Origin: Chryseobacterium gregarium DSM 19109
Lineage (GTDB): Bacteria; Bacteroidota; Bacteroidia; Flavobacteriales; Weeksellaceae
Length of the DNA: 64,000 bases
NCBI RefSeq assembly: GCF_000430845.1
Contig: NZ_AUMU01000003.1
Coordinates: 186,001-250,000, forward strand
Direction of reading: 5' to 3'
Each line of letters opens with the position of its first letter. Position 1 is the first letter of the stretch. Shown here in pieces: positions 18,047 to 27,334 of the stretch. A program made the position numbers and the translations under genes. A model generated the notes under the pieces. The model did not search any database. It saw nothing but the letters and a program-made list of their open reading frames with translations, and was not told where the DNA came from.

Positions 18047-18652
18047 ATGAAGAAAATATATTATGTTCCGGGACTGATCAGCGCTTTGCTGATTCCGGTT
18101 TTATTCTGGTATTATGGAAGTCAAAGGATTCATACTCCATATACCATAGTAGATCTAGGGATTCCTGCAAAAATCAGAAAAGGAATGGAAAACTCCGGTG
18201 CCAGCTTTAAACCTTTCAGAAACTGGAATTACAAAAAGATTAATGTAAAACCTAATACCGCTTTAAAAAATCAACAATTTTACGTTGCTGAACTGAAAAA
18301 GCTTCAGATAAGAAACAAAAAAGAAAGCGGAATTGAATTTGTAATTGGTGATAAAAATAATTATCAGGATTTTATCGCCCTAATTGATGCGATGAAACTG
18401 GCAAAACAGGAAACTTACGGAGTTGATATAGAAAAAACACATCACTTCTTTGCCGTTCATATCTATAAAAATCCAAATGAAAAAATGGATCCTATTTGTG
18501 GAGGCGTTGTAGGAGGAGGATATTACAAAGAAAAAACCTCTTTAAATTTAATTAAACCGGAAACTTTTATTAACCAAATTCCAAAGCAATCTTATTATAT
18601 TATTTTCGGATTCCTTTTATTTTTAAATATTTTCATGCTCAGCATCAAATAA
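18047..18652 (+). CDS. Hypothetical membrane-anchored protein
   Basis: I start at the ATG at 18047 (MKKIYYVPGLISALLIPVLF), which puts a membrane anchor first; an in-frame upstream ATG at 18002 would precede it with uncharged sequence lying right behind the terminator. 201 aa with one N-terminal and one C-terminal hydrophobic segment (YYIIFGFLLFLNIFMLSI) and a basic extracytoplasmic or cytoplasmic domain between. The central EFVIGDKNNYQDFIALIDAM faintly recalls ExbD-like periplasmic domains. The function is unknown. Confidence 0.7.
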   Translation: MKKIYYVPGLISALLIPVLFWYYGSQRIHTPYTIVDLGIPAKIRKGMENSGASFKPFRNWNYKKINVKPNTALKNQQFYVAELKKLQIRNKKESGIEFVIGDKNNYQDFIALIDAMKLAKQETYGVDIEKTHHFFAVHIYKNPNEKMDPICGGVVGGGYYKEKTSLNLIKPETFINQIPKQSYYIIFGFLLFLNIFMLSIK

Positions 18653-18732
18653 AGATTTCAGTTGAATTAAAAAGAGAAAGACCGCCTTTCGGCAGTCCTT
18701 CAATCACTCACACTTTCACTTAAACACTATAA

Positions 18733-19848
18733 TTATTTTTTATCCAACAGAGCAATATATTCTCCGTATCCCTTTGCTTTCATTTCCGCTTTCGGAACAA
18801 ACTTCAGCGAAGCACTGTTGATACAGTATCGAAGTCCGCCTTTATCCTCCGGTCCGTCATTGAATACATGTCCCAAATGCGCATCCCCGGTTTTGCTTCT
18901 TACTTCAACCCTTGTCATTCCCGCTGTTTTGTCTAATTTTTCCTCTACCAGTTTTTTGGTAATCGGCTTGGAAAAACTCGGCCATCCGCATCCTGACTCA
19001 AACTTATCAGTAGAAATAAACAAAGGCTCTCCGGTAGTGATATCCACATAGATCCCTTCACGGGTTTCATCCCAATACTCATTTTTAAAAGGCATTTCAG
19101 TACCGTTTTCTTGCGTTACCTTATACTGTTCCGAAGTCAGTTTTTCTTTCAGAGCTTTTTTATCCTGCTTCTGGTATTTTGTTTCTTTTTTAGGCATCGG
19201 GTTGGCGTTTCTGGCCATTTCAAATAATCCTGGCTCGATATGACAGTATCCGCCCGGATTTTTGTCCAGGTAATCCTGATGATAATCTTCCGCTTTATAG
19301 AAATTTTTTAGAGCAACCGTTTCCACAACCACAGGCTTACTGTAATTTTTGGCCAATTTTTCAACTTCTGTCTTTACAATGGACTGAGTTTCCTGATCTG
19401 AAGTATAAATTCCCGGTCTGTACTGGTTTCCCCTGTCATTTCCCTGCTTGTCGATGCTGGTAGGATCGATGGTCTTAAAATACAAATCAATCAGCAGTTT
19501 CAGATCTACCTGCTCCGGATCATATTTTACTTTCACCGTTTCGGCAAATCCCGTACTGTGGCTTACGACCTCTTCATAAGTTGGATTTTTGGTGTTTCCG
19601 TTGGCATATCCGACCTCTGTACCTACTACTCCTCTCACCTGTTGAAAAAAGTGTTCGGTTCCCCAGAAGCATCCTCCTGCAAAATAAATTTCCTTTACAT
19701 TTTTATTGTCCATAATGGTCTCATTTTCTTTTGTATTTTCAGCTGCCTTTATTCTTTTTGAATCTCCGCAACCGGTAGCAAATACGGCTATTCCCAGAAT
19801 GATTCCGAGAAATACTAATATGTTCTTCATTTTTATTTTTTTATTCAT
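18733..19848 (-). CDS. msrAB: Fused methionine sulfoxide reductase A/B lipoprotein
   Basis: Repairs oxidised methionine in exported proteins. 371 aa: a lipoprotein signal with lipobox ATGC (Cys27), an MsrA domain with [11 protein letters not shown] (catalytic Cys60) reducing the S epimer, then an MsrB domain with [23 protein letters not shown] and the catalytic [11 protein letters not shown] (Cys342) reducing the R epimer. The order A then B in one chain with a lipid anchor implies a periplasmic repair enzyme. A second ATG at 19830 could also serve as start. Confidence 0.95.
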   Translation of the reverse strand: MNKKIKMKNILVFLGIILGIAVFATGCGDSKRIKAAENTKENETIMDNKNVKEIYFAGGCFWGTEHFFQQVRGVVGTEVGYANGNTKNPTYEEVVSHSTGFAETVKVKYDPEQVDLKLLIDLYFKTIDPTSIDKQGNDRGNQYRPGIYTSDQETQSIVKTEVEKLAKNYSKPVVVETVALKNFYKAEDYHQDYLDKNPGGYCHIEPGLFEMARNANPMPKKETKYQKQDKKALKEKLTSEQYKVTQENGTEMPFKNEYWDETREGIYVDITTGEPLFISTDKFESGCGWPSFSKPITKKLVEEKLDKTAGMTRVEVRSKTGDAHLGHVFNDGPEDKGGLRYCINSASLKFVPKAEMKAKGYGEYIALLDKK

Positions 19849-20192
19849 TTCATTTTAAATATTAAAGCAATACTATCAGTCTGGTGATCTTTCTAAAGTG
19901 CATTATAACTATGCAAATTTCACACTAAATTACAAGAACGGTACAATGATAATGTCTATCATGATGATAGTATATCAGTTGGTTTCCTGCTCAATAATAT
20001 ATACGAAAAATAAAGGCTGATGGTTTTGTATATTCGGTCTTTTTCAGACTCAATTTTATAATTGATACTATTACACAAAAATTGATTCTGCAATGAATTA
20101 ATAAGTCATAGAATGTACCTAAGCCAAACGATAGCGAAATTTTTAATCTGGCTTAACATGATAATCAGCCTGATAATAAATATGGGGTAATA
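19849..20192. other. AT-rich intergenic region without a recognisable gene
   Basis: The 394-nt space between msrAB (leftward) and the next leftward gene contains no ORF with coding character. Apart from a small inverted repeat (TCTATCATGATGATAG near 19955) and the terminator at its right end I see nothing. It should hold the msrAB promoter, but no clean TAnnTTTG box is visible. Confidence 0.4.
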
Positions 20193-20219
20193 AAAAAACC
20201 TTACTGTAAGAGTAAGGTT
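20191..20219 (-). terminator. Terminator for the acidic protein gene
   Basis: AACCTTACT (20197-20205) pairs with AGTAAGGTT (20211-20219). The A-run before it gives the U-run on the minus strand. Confidence 0.8.
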
Positions 20220-20242
20220 ATAATATATCGTTATCTGTCGGC

Positions 20243-20533
20243 TTAACGGATCAGATCATCGTTCTGCTCCTCATGGTCGTCTTCATTATCACTGAGGCCC
20301 CAATAACTGTTTTCCTCGTCTTCACCGATATCATCGGTTCCAGCCTCACGGTCCACGCCGGGGATGTCAAGGCCTTTATCCAAGGTATCGTCATCATCCG
20401 TATCTTCGTTAAAAACGGGTCTGCCGTCACCGTCAACAGGAATATGTTCTTCCTGATTAAAAATGTCTTCATTAGGCTGGTAATCTCTCTGCTCTAATCT
20501 TCTTTCCTGTTCTTGTTCGCTATTTTCAGGCAT
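20243..20533 (-). CDS. Small highly acidic hypothetical protein
   Basis: 96 aa with an exceptional content of Asp and Glu (for example NEDTDDDDTLDKGLDIPGVD and DEENSYWGLSDNEDDHEE) and almost no hydrophobic core, so it is probably intrinsically disordered. It lies 60 nt downstream of the hydroxyacid dehydrogenase in the same direction and is followed by a good terminator, which supports it being expressed. I do not recognise a family or function. Confidence 0.65.
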   Translation of the reverse strand: MPENSEQEQERRLEQRDYQPNEDIFNQEEHIPVDGDGRPVFNEDTDDDDTLDKGLDIPGVDREAGTDDIGEDEENSYWGLSDNEDDHEEQNDDLIR

Positions 20534-20593
20534 AATAATTATATTTAGTGTTGGTTTACTCTCAACAAAAACAATTCCAAATCACTGCCGGTG

Positions 20594-21568
20594 TTAAGAA
20601 TATATTTCAGGATTGACACATGCCGGCATTTTTTCGCCTTTGAAAACTGCGATGAGGTTTTCGGCAGCCAGCTTGGCCATTCCGTTTCTGGATTCCATCG
20701 TAGCTGACCCAACGTGCGGAAGAACGCAGACATTTGAAAGTTCAAGAATAGGATCATCCTTGAAAATAGGTTCGGGATTCGTAACGTCCAGTCCGGCCCC
20801 CCAGATTTTCTTTTCGGTAAGGACATCATACAGATCTTTCTGGTGATGGAATCCGCCTCTTGCCGTATTGATAAAAATAGCATTCTCTTTCATTTTTTCA
20901 AAAACGGAACGGTTGAACAGCTCTTGCTGCTCAGGTTTGAAATTCGCATGAATACTCAGCACATCGGATTCTGCAACTAATTCTTCAAAAGAGACATACC
21001 GGGCATTAAGCTCTTTTTCCGCTTCTTCATTCTGATGACGGTTATGGTAAATAATATCCATATCAAAGGCAGCCTTTGATTTCTTTGCCATTTCAATCCC
21101 GATCCTTCCCAATCCGAAAATCCCGAGTGTTTTACCATAGAGTTCCTGGCCTAATGCATGAAGCGGATCAAAATCGCCCCAGTTTCCGGCTTTTACTTTT
21201 TCAAAATTATAGCTTGCGCGCCGTGCCACTGACTGCATCAGGAGAAATGCCACATCGGAAGTCGCTTTGCTTAATACATCGGGTGTATTCCCGACCGGAA
21301 TATTTCTCTGATCCGCCTGTTTAATATCCACATGGTCAAAACCGACGGAATACAGGGCAATCGCTTTTATATTCGGGCATTCGGTGAAAAAATCCTTATC
21401 ATATTTAAAATCGGATCCGACACTTAAAATCATATCATGGCTTTTACAGTAGGCCAGCCATTCTTCATGGGATAAGTTCTCATGTTCAGGAATGAAAACT
21501 TCCAGGCCTGCCTCTTCCAGCATTTTGATTCCCGTTTCAGGAATTCTTTTATTGATGAATACTTTCAT
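20594..21568 (-). CDS. D-isomer-specific 2-hydroxyacid dehydrogenase
   Basis: NAD(P)H-dependent reductase of 2-oxoacids such as glyoxylate or hydroxypyruvate. 324 aa with the family landmarks: the NAD-binding loop GIFGLGRIGIEMAKKSKA, NTARGG carrying the substrate Arg, the catalytic Glu region in GLDVTNPEPI, and the catalytic His in PHVGSATMESR. The residues match the glyoxylate/hydroxypyruvate or 2-ketogluconate reductase branch, but the exact substrate is undetermined. Confidence 0.9.
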   Translation of the reverse strand: MKVFINKRIPETGIKMLEEAGLEVFIPEHENLSHEEWLAYCKSHDMILSVGSDFKYDKDFFTECPNIKAIALYSVGFDHVDIKQADQRNIPVGNTPDVLSKATSDVAFLLMQSVARRASYNFEKVKAGNWGDFDPLHALGQELYGKTLGIFGLGRIGIEMAKKSKAAFDMDIIYHNRHQNEEAEKELNARYVSFEELVAESDVLSIHANFKPEQQELFNRSVFEKMKENAIFINTARGGFHHQKDLYDVLTEKKIWGAGLDVTNPEPIFKDDPILELSNVCVLPHVGSATMESRNGMAKLAAENLIAVFKGEKMPACVNPEIYS

Positions 21569-21777
21569 ATCTGATCTTATTCTTTTGTTAATACCACTAT
21601 TCAGGGATCAAAAAGCAAACCATCTTAATTGTACCCATCATTTATTATTGCTATTTTGGGAAGGTTTTACTTAATAGGGTCATTCATTAAAACTTTTATT
21701 TCATTTATGAAGAATCTTATTTTCACCTGTGTTGATGCAAAGTATCAAATATTTGATATAAAACCATCTAAAAATAT

Positions 21778-21785
21778 TAAATTTG
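21778..21785 (+). promoter_or_regulatory. -7 promoter box (TAAATTTG) for alaS
   Basis: Exact TAnnTTTG followed by C, with TTG at 21753-21755 giving 22-nt spacing. About 45 nt upstream of the alaS ATG. Confidence 0.6.
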
Positions 21786-21829
21786 CATCTTATCAAAAAT
21801 TGATTTAAAGCAAAGCAATACCTATACTT

Positions 21830-24433
21830 ATGACATCACAAGAGATCCGTCAGAAATTTTTAGATTATTTTAAAAGTAAAGACCACCTTATCGTTCCTTC
21901 TGCACCGATTGTGCTGAAAGACGACCCTACCCTTATGTTTTCCAATTCAGGGATGACGCAGTTTAAAGATTTTTTCTTAGGTTATAAAACGCCTACTGCC
22001 CCGAGGATTGCCGATACCCAGAAATGCCTGAGGGTTTCAGGGAAGCACAATGACCTGGATGATGTGGGCAGGGATACCTATCACCACACGATGTTTGAGA
22101 TGTTGGGAAACTGGTCCTTTGGTGATTATTTTAAAAAGGATGCTATTGCTTTTGCCTGGGAATTGTTAACGGAAGTCTACGGAATCCCGAAAGAAAACCT
22201 GTATGTCACTATTTTTGAAGGGGATGCTTCCGAGAATCTGGAAAGAGACCAGGACGCTTATAATTTCTGGAAATCCCATATTTCCGAAGACCGCATTATC
22301 AACGGGAACAAAAAAGACAATTTCTGGGAAATGGGTGAAAGCGGGCCGTGCGGGCCGTGCTCTGAAATTCACGTGGACCTGAGGACTCCGGAAGAAAAAG
22401 CCAGGGTTTCAGGACTGGAACTAGTTAACAATGACCATCCCCAGGTAGTGGAAGTCTGGAACCTGGTATTCATGGAATTCAACAGGAAAGCAGACAGAAC
22501 CTTAGAGAAACTTCCCGCACAGCATGTAGATACGGGAATGGGCTTCGAGCGTCTTTGTATGGCACTTCAGGGGAAATCCTCCAACTATGACACTGATGTT
22601 TTCACTCCGCTGATTTCTAAAGTGGAAGCACTTTCAGGTAAAAAATATACAGGGATTTTAGAAGACGAAAAAGATATTGCCATCCGCGTGGTGGTAGACC
22701 ATATCCGGGCGGTTGCTTTTGCCATTGCAGACGGACAGCTTCCTGCAAGCGGAGGTGCCGGCTATGTGATCAGAAGAATTTTAAGAAGGGGGATTTCTTA
22801 TGCTTACCGTTTCCTGGATATGAAAGAACCATTCCTTTACCGGCTGGTTGCAGTGCTGCAGGAACAGATGGGGCCTTTCTTCCCGGAACTGGAAAGACAG
22901 GGAACCCTTGTTACCGAAGTGATTAAGAGCGAAGAGGAATCATTCCTTAAAACCATTGAAACCGGACTGATCAGGGTGGAAAAACTGATCCAGCAGACCA
23001 TTGCAGACGGACAGAAGGTACTACCAACCCTCGAAGTATTTGAATTATACGACACATATGGATTCCCGGATGATTTAACGAGGATTATTGCTGAAGAAAA
23101 AAGCCTTACCATTGATGAGGAAGGTTTTAAAGCTGAAAAAGAAAAGCAGAGGTTACGTTCCAAAGAAGATTCCGCCCAGAAAGTATATGACTGGGTAACG
23201 CTGGAAGAAAGAGACGAAAACTTCGTAGGCTACGATAAAACGGAATCTGAAGCCTATATTACAAGATACCGGAAAGTAGAGAATAAGGACGGTGAATTTT
23301 ATCAGGTGGTCTTGAGTGAATCTCCTTTCTATCCGGAAGGCGGCGGGCAGGTCGGTGATAAGGGAACCCTTGAAAATGCTTCTGAAAGTTTTGAAGTACT
23401 GGAAACAAAGAAGGAAAACGGATTGATCGTTTCTCTCATCAGCGGGCTTCCGAAAGATGCCGGAGCGCTTTTCTATGCAAAAGTGAATGCCGATGACAGG
23501 AAAAATTCCCAGGCCAACCACTCCGTAACCCACTTACTGCACGAAGCTTTAAGAGAGGTCTTAGGAACCCATGTTGAGCAGAAAGGTTCGTTTGTAGGTC
23601 CGGATTACCTTCGTTTTGACTTCTCTCATTTCAGCAAGATGACAGAAGAAGAACTGGCTCTGGTAGAAGAAAAAGTAAACCATAAAATCAAAGAAAGCAT
23701 TGCTTTGCAGGAATTCAGGAATATTCCGATTCAGGAAGCGATGGATAAAGGGGCGATGGCGCTATTCGGGGAAAAATACGGAGACAGTGTACGAATGATC
23801 CAGTTCGGAAGCTCAAAAGAACTCTGCGGAGGGACCCACGTAAAAAACACCATTGAAATCGGCCACTTCAAAATCGTTTCCGAAGGTTCCGCAGCGGCGG
23901 GAATCAGAAGGATTGAAGCGATTTCCGGCGAAAAATCTGAGGAATATTTCAAAAACCTGGAAAAACAGATCGCTGAACTTTCCCAGTTATTGAAATCCAG
24001 AGATGTGGTACGGTCTATCGAAAAATTAATCGAAGAAAATACGGCATTGAAATCCGAAGTTGAATCGCTGAAAAAAGAAAAGGCAAAAGGGGAAATCGGC
24101 GACTGGAAAGGAGCTTACGAGCAAAAAAACGATAAATTACTTTTGGTAAAAAGAACTTCTTTAGATGCAGGTTCTATAAAAGACATCGTCTTCCAGTTGA
24201 AGAAAGAAATCCCGACTTCTATAACGGTTATCCTCTCTGATGCAGATGGAAAACCGATGATTACCGTTGGTGTTTCCGATGATCTGGCAGGAATTTACCA
24301 GGCTGGAGCATTGATTAAAGATTTAGCAAAAGAAATCCAGGGCGGCGGCGGCGGAAACCCGGGCTTTGCTACAGCAGGAGGAAAAAATCTTGACGGGCTG
24401 GAAAACGCTTATCAGAAAGCGTTGAATCTATAA
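21830..24433 (+). CDS. alaS: Alanyl-tRNA synthetase
   Basis: 867-aa class II synthetase, the normal bacterial length. The catalytic domain begins with FLDYFKSKDHLIVPSAPIV and MFSNSGMTQFKDFFLG. The editing domain zinc-type ligands are in HSVTHLLHEAL (from residue 564) and CGGTHV (about 665), which clear Ser/Gly mischarged tRNA-Ala. The C-Ala domain ends with the glycine-rich GGGGGNPGFATAGG. All domains are intact. Monocistronic, with a promoter box upstream and a strong terminator downstream. Confidence 0.98.
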   Translation: MTSQEIRQKFLDYFKSKDHLIVPSAPIVLKDDPTLMFSNSGMTQFKDFFLGYKTPTAPRIADTQKCLRVSGKHNDLDDVGRDTYHHTMFEMLGNWSFGDYFKKDAIAFAWELLTEVYGIPKENLYVTIFEGDASENLERDQDAYNFWKSHISEDRIINGNKKDNFWEMGESGPCGPCSEIHVDLRTPEEKARVSGLELVNNDHPQVVEVWNLVFMEFNRKADRTLEKLPAQHVDTGMGFERLCMALQGKSSNYDTDVFTPLISKVEALSGKKYTGILEDEKDIAIRVVVDHIRAVAFAIADGQLPASGGAGYVIRRILRRGISYAYRFLDMKEPFLYRLVAVLQEQMGPFFPELERQGTLVTEVIKSEEESFLKTIETGLIRVEKLIQQTIADGQKVLPTLEVFELYDTYGFPDDLTRIIAEEKSLTIDEEGFKAEKEKQRLRSKEDSAQKVYDWVTLEERDENFVGYDKTESEAYITRYRKVENKDGEFYQVVLSESPFYPEGGGQVGDKGTLENASESFEVLETKKENGLIVSLISGLPKDAGALFYAKVNADDRKNSQANHSVTHLLHEALREVLGTHVEQKGSFVGPDYLRFDFSHFSKMTEEELALVEEKVNHKIKESIALQEFRNIPIQEAMDKGAMALFGEKYGDSVRMIQFGSSKELCGGTHVKNTIEIGHFKIVSEGSAAAGIRRIEAISGEKSEEYFKNLEKQIAELSQLLKSRDVVRSIEKLIEENTALKSEVESLKKEKAKGEIGDWKGAYEQKNDKLLLVKRTSLDAGSIKDIVFQLKKEIPTSITVILSDADGKPMITVGVSDDLAGIYQAGALIKDLAKEIQGGGGGNPGFATAGGKNLDGLENAYQKALNL

Positions 24434-24506
24434 GCATAAAAATGACTTAACAAATCTTAAAATAATTATCCGTTTCTCATCATTAGGAGAATAGGAAACC
24501 CTTAAA

Positions 24507-24541
24507 AACAGCTGTATATAGATCTATACAGCTGTTTTTTA
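24507..24541 (+). terminator. Intrinsic terminator after alaS
   Basis: AACAGCTGTATA (24507-24518) pairs with TATACAGCTGTT (24525-24536), followed by T6. Confidence 0.88.
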
Positions 24542-24593
24542 TTTTTAACAAAAGATTATATTTTTCCATCTGGTTTTGTAACCTTCTTATCAA

Positions 24594-24601
24594 TAGTTTT
24601 G
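24594..24601 (+). promoter_or_regulatory. -7 promoter box (TAGTTTTG)
   Basis: TAnnTTTG match 20 nt before the ATG of the first DUF5686 gene. Confidence 0.5.
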
Positions 24602-24621
24602 TCTTATTTATAAATAAACTA

Positions 24622-27078
24622 ATGACAAAATTTTTATCTCCGTTATTTTTATTAACCAGCATCGTAGTTTTCAGTCAGACCCAGTTGAAAGTCCTCAATA
24701 AAATCAATAAGCAGCCGGTTCAGAATGCCGCTGTCTACTGTGATGACAACCTGCTGGGAAAAACCGATCAGGAAGGCGGTCTGTCTTTTAAAACAAAATG
24801 CAAAAAAATTGAAATCCTTGCAAGCAATTTTGAAGATGCCACGGCAGATGTAAAAAAGACTGTAGAAGTATCACTGCTGCCTTTGTCTGAAAAGAGGGAT
24901 AATATCGAAAGAATTGTGATCAGGGATAAAAGTGATCCTAGGGCTTTAAGGATGCTTGATGAACTGGATAAAAGAGCCAAGGAAAATTCACCGAAATCAT
25001 TAGACACTTATAACTTTAAATCATACAGCAAGTTTTCCATTGATGTAGATAAAGATTCGGTCGGGATCTTTAAGGATTTTATCGCTTCCCGGAAAGATTC
25101 GCTTTCCAGAGATGAAAAGAGGACATTCAAACAGAAAGAAAGTGAAAAGAAAGATTCCCTGATCAACGAAGATTTCATCAATGCATCTGCCGGAAGCCAG
25201 ATGTTCCTTTGGGAGAAAGCCACGGAATACAAGTATTCCAAAAAATTCGGTGAAAAAACCAATATCATCGACAATAGGATGTCCGGATTCAAAAATCCCA
25301 TTTACGAAGCCATGGCGATCAACATTTCCAATCTGGACAGAACGCCGAGACAATTAAAGCCGGAAAACCGGAAGCTTTTCAATTTTTACATGTCGGACAC
25401 CCTGCAGATTGACGGCAGAAAGACGTATGTCATCAAGTTCAAAGAAATTACCGATAAGAAAAAGCAGAACCCGAGAAAATTTAACGGGAAGATTTATGTA
25501 GATGCCGAAAACTTTGCTCTGAAAAAATTTGAAAGCATCAATAAAAAGCAAAGCGAAGGGAATATTGTCTCTGTCTGGAAACCGATTAATAAAAAATGGT
25601 TCCTGGATTATGAGGATATCAAAGTAAAAATGGGCGAGCAGACCTTTGACACTTCTAAAAAAGACAGTTTGAAAGAAGGGGAAAAAGCAAAATACAACAA
25701 AAAGGAATTCGGGAATTATCTGTACGTAAAAAACCGATTTTTCGATTTTAAGCTGAATGAAGAACAGAAAGCGTCTGATTTCAAAGGCTATTCGCTGGAA
25801 GTAAAAAGCTCTGACGGAAGTCTGCTTCAGCAGTACAGAACCGACAGCCTTACGGAAAGGGAAAGCGCTACCTATACCAAAATCGACAGCTTTGTAGTGA
25901 AGCATGATTTTGAAAAGAAACTGAGCTTTCTGACCCAACTGCTCAGAGGAAACCTGCGCTATAAGATGATTGATTTCGATCTTACCAAATTTTTAAGCTA
26001 TGACCAGTATCAGGGAATCCGTCTGGGGGCAGGCCTAAAACTCAACGAAAAGTTCAGCAAGACCTTTTCTCCGGACGGCTATTTCGGCTACGGTTTCAAA
26101 GACCACCGCTGGAAGTATGGCTTAGGTCTGGACATGAGACTATCTGACAGAAGGACCTCTGTTTTCCGTATTGATTATGTGGATGATGTTTTTGCTGCCG
26201 GAAGGTTCAGCAATGCGATGTGGGACCTGCCGATGAAAATTTCGGATATCGGACTGGATCTGCACAATGGCACTTTTTATAGAAACCGGAAATGGGGTGT
26301 TTCCTACCTATATGACCTTTCGAATTCACTAAGCATGAAAATTACGGTCAACAAAGAGAAACAACAGGCTCTTTTTGATTATCAGTACCGTAATTTAGGG
26401 AATGCTTTTGATAATGTAAGCACGACCCTATCCCTGAAGTTTGCACCGAACGATAAGAATATCATGACACCCAGCGGAAAATTTACCTATGAAAAAGGAT
26501 ATCCCCAGGTTTTTATGAATTTTGAGAAAGGTGCGGGAATTTTAGGCGGAGACCTGAATTACCAACGTCTAGATGCGTTAGTCATTCACCAGTTCAGAAC
26601 TAAAATAGGATATACCAACATCAAGCTTTTCGGAGGCCTGTCTTCCGGTACGGCTCCGATCTGGAAAAACTTTGAGATCGCCGGCCAGGCCGACAGAAAT
26701 ACCAATCACTGGTATTCCAATATCAGTACGCCATCCAATCTCGGGTTTACCACGATGCCTGCAGGAACTTTTTTTGCAGACAAATTCGCGGCTTTTAAGG
26801 TTTCTCAATACCTGCCGTTCAGGTTTAAAACATTCGGCAGCCGATATTCAAGTATCGAACTGGAATATCAGGGAGCCATCGGCAATATGAAAAACAGAAC
26901 CGATCATCAATTTGAATTCCGGGTGCTGGACCATTATTACCAGGAAGTCGGATTTATCTGGAACCGTTTTCTGGGCAGGAATTTCGGCGTCGGCTTCTCT
27001 TACAGGCTCGGACATTACCAGACTTCCCAGTTTAAAGACAATTTCGGGGTAAAACTCAGATTTAATCTTTTAAACTAG
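24622..27078 (+). CDS. DUF5686 outer-membrane protein with carboxypeptidase-like regulatory domain
   Basis: 818 aa. A signal peptide (to about residue 18, SLVVFSQ-like end) is followed by a CarboxypepD_reg-like beta sandwich at about 20-95 (LKVLNKINKQPVQNAAVYC, GKTDQEGGLSF). The DUF5686 region starts at IVIRDKSDPRALRMLDE. The C-terminal 350 residues alternate aromatic strands (FGYGFKDHRWKYGLGLDMRL, FGVGFSYRLGHYQTSQF) like an outer-membrane beta barrel. Family members resemble TonB-dependent receptors without the plug and have no assigned substrate. A second, shorter paralogue follows after a terminator. Confidence 0.88.
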   Translation: MTKFLSPLFLLTSIVVFSQTQLKVLNKINKQPVQNAAVYCDDNLLGKTDQEGGLSFKTKCKKIEILASNFEDATADVKKTVEVSLLPLSEKRDNIERIVIRDKSDPRALRMLDELDKRAKENSPKSLDTYNFKSYSKFSIDVDKDSVGIFKDFIASRKDSLSRDEKRTFKQKESEKKDSLINEDFINASAGSQMFLWEKATEYKYSKKFGEKTNIIDNRMSGFKNPIYEAMAINISNLDRTPRQLKPENRKLFNFYMSDTLQIDGRKTYVIKFKEITDKKKQNPRKFNGKIYVDAENFALKKFESINKKQSEGNIVSVWKPINKKWFLDYEDIKVKMGEQTFDTSKKDSLKEGEKAKYNKKEFGNYLYVKNRFFDFKLNEEQKASDFKGYSLEVKSSDGSLLQQYRTDSLTERESATYTKIDSFVVKHDFEKKLSFLTQLLRGNLRYKMIDFDLTKFLSYDQYQGIRLGAGLKLNEKFSKTFSPDGYFGYGFKDHRWKYGLGLDMRLSDRRTSVFRIDYVDDVFAAGRFSNAMWDLPMKISDIGLDLHNGTFYRNRKWGVSYLYDLSNSLSMKITVNKEKQQALFDYQYRNLGNAFDNVSTTLSLKFAPNDKNIMTPSGKFTYEKGYPQVFMNFEKGAGILGGDLNYQRLDALVIHQFRTKIGYTNIKLFGGLSSGTAPIWKNFEIAGQADRNTNHWYSNISTPSNLGFTTMPAGTFFADKFAAFKVSQYLPFRFKTFGSRYSSIELEYQGAIGNMKNRTDHQFEFRVLDHYYQEVGFIWNRFLGRNFGVGFSYRLGHYQTSQFKDNFGVKLRFNLLN

Positions 27079-27145
27079 CTTTAAAAGATTAGGTTTTATT
27101 TCAGGCAGGATGAAATAAAAATCACTTTTACTGAAATACTTTAAT

Positions 27146-27167
27146 GCCGGGTTTCCCGGCTTTTTTA
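27146..27167 (+). terminator. Terminator between the two DUF5686 genes
   Basis: GCCGGG (27146-27151) / CCCGGC (27155-27160) hairpin followed by T6. Confidence 0.8.
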
Positions 27168-27316
27168 TTTGAATAGTTTTAAGCATTTAGATTATCTTAA
27201 CACCATTCACTGAATAAGATAGAATTATTTATGTAATAACAAACCATAGCTTCTTCGGATTTATTTCTTTAAGAATATTCCATGCGGTAAAACTTTTTCG
27301 GAACCGGAAATATCAT

Positions 27317-27324
27317 TAATTTTG
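27317..27324 (+). promoter_or_regulatory. -7 promoter box (TAATTTTG)
   Basis: TAnnTTTG match 11 nt upstream of the second DUF5686 start, so the leader would be only a few nucleotides long. Confidence 0.5.
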
Positions 27325-27334
27325 ACAGGTCTTT

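Noticed and set aside
19849..20192. Hidden gene or RNA in the 394-nt gap after msrAB
   Set aside because: No ORF of coding quality, no GC-rich structured block and no clear promoter box.
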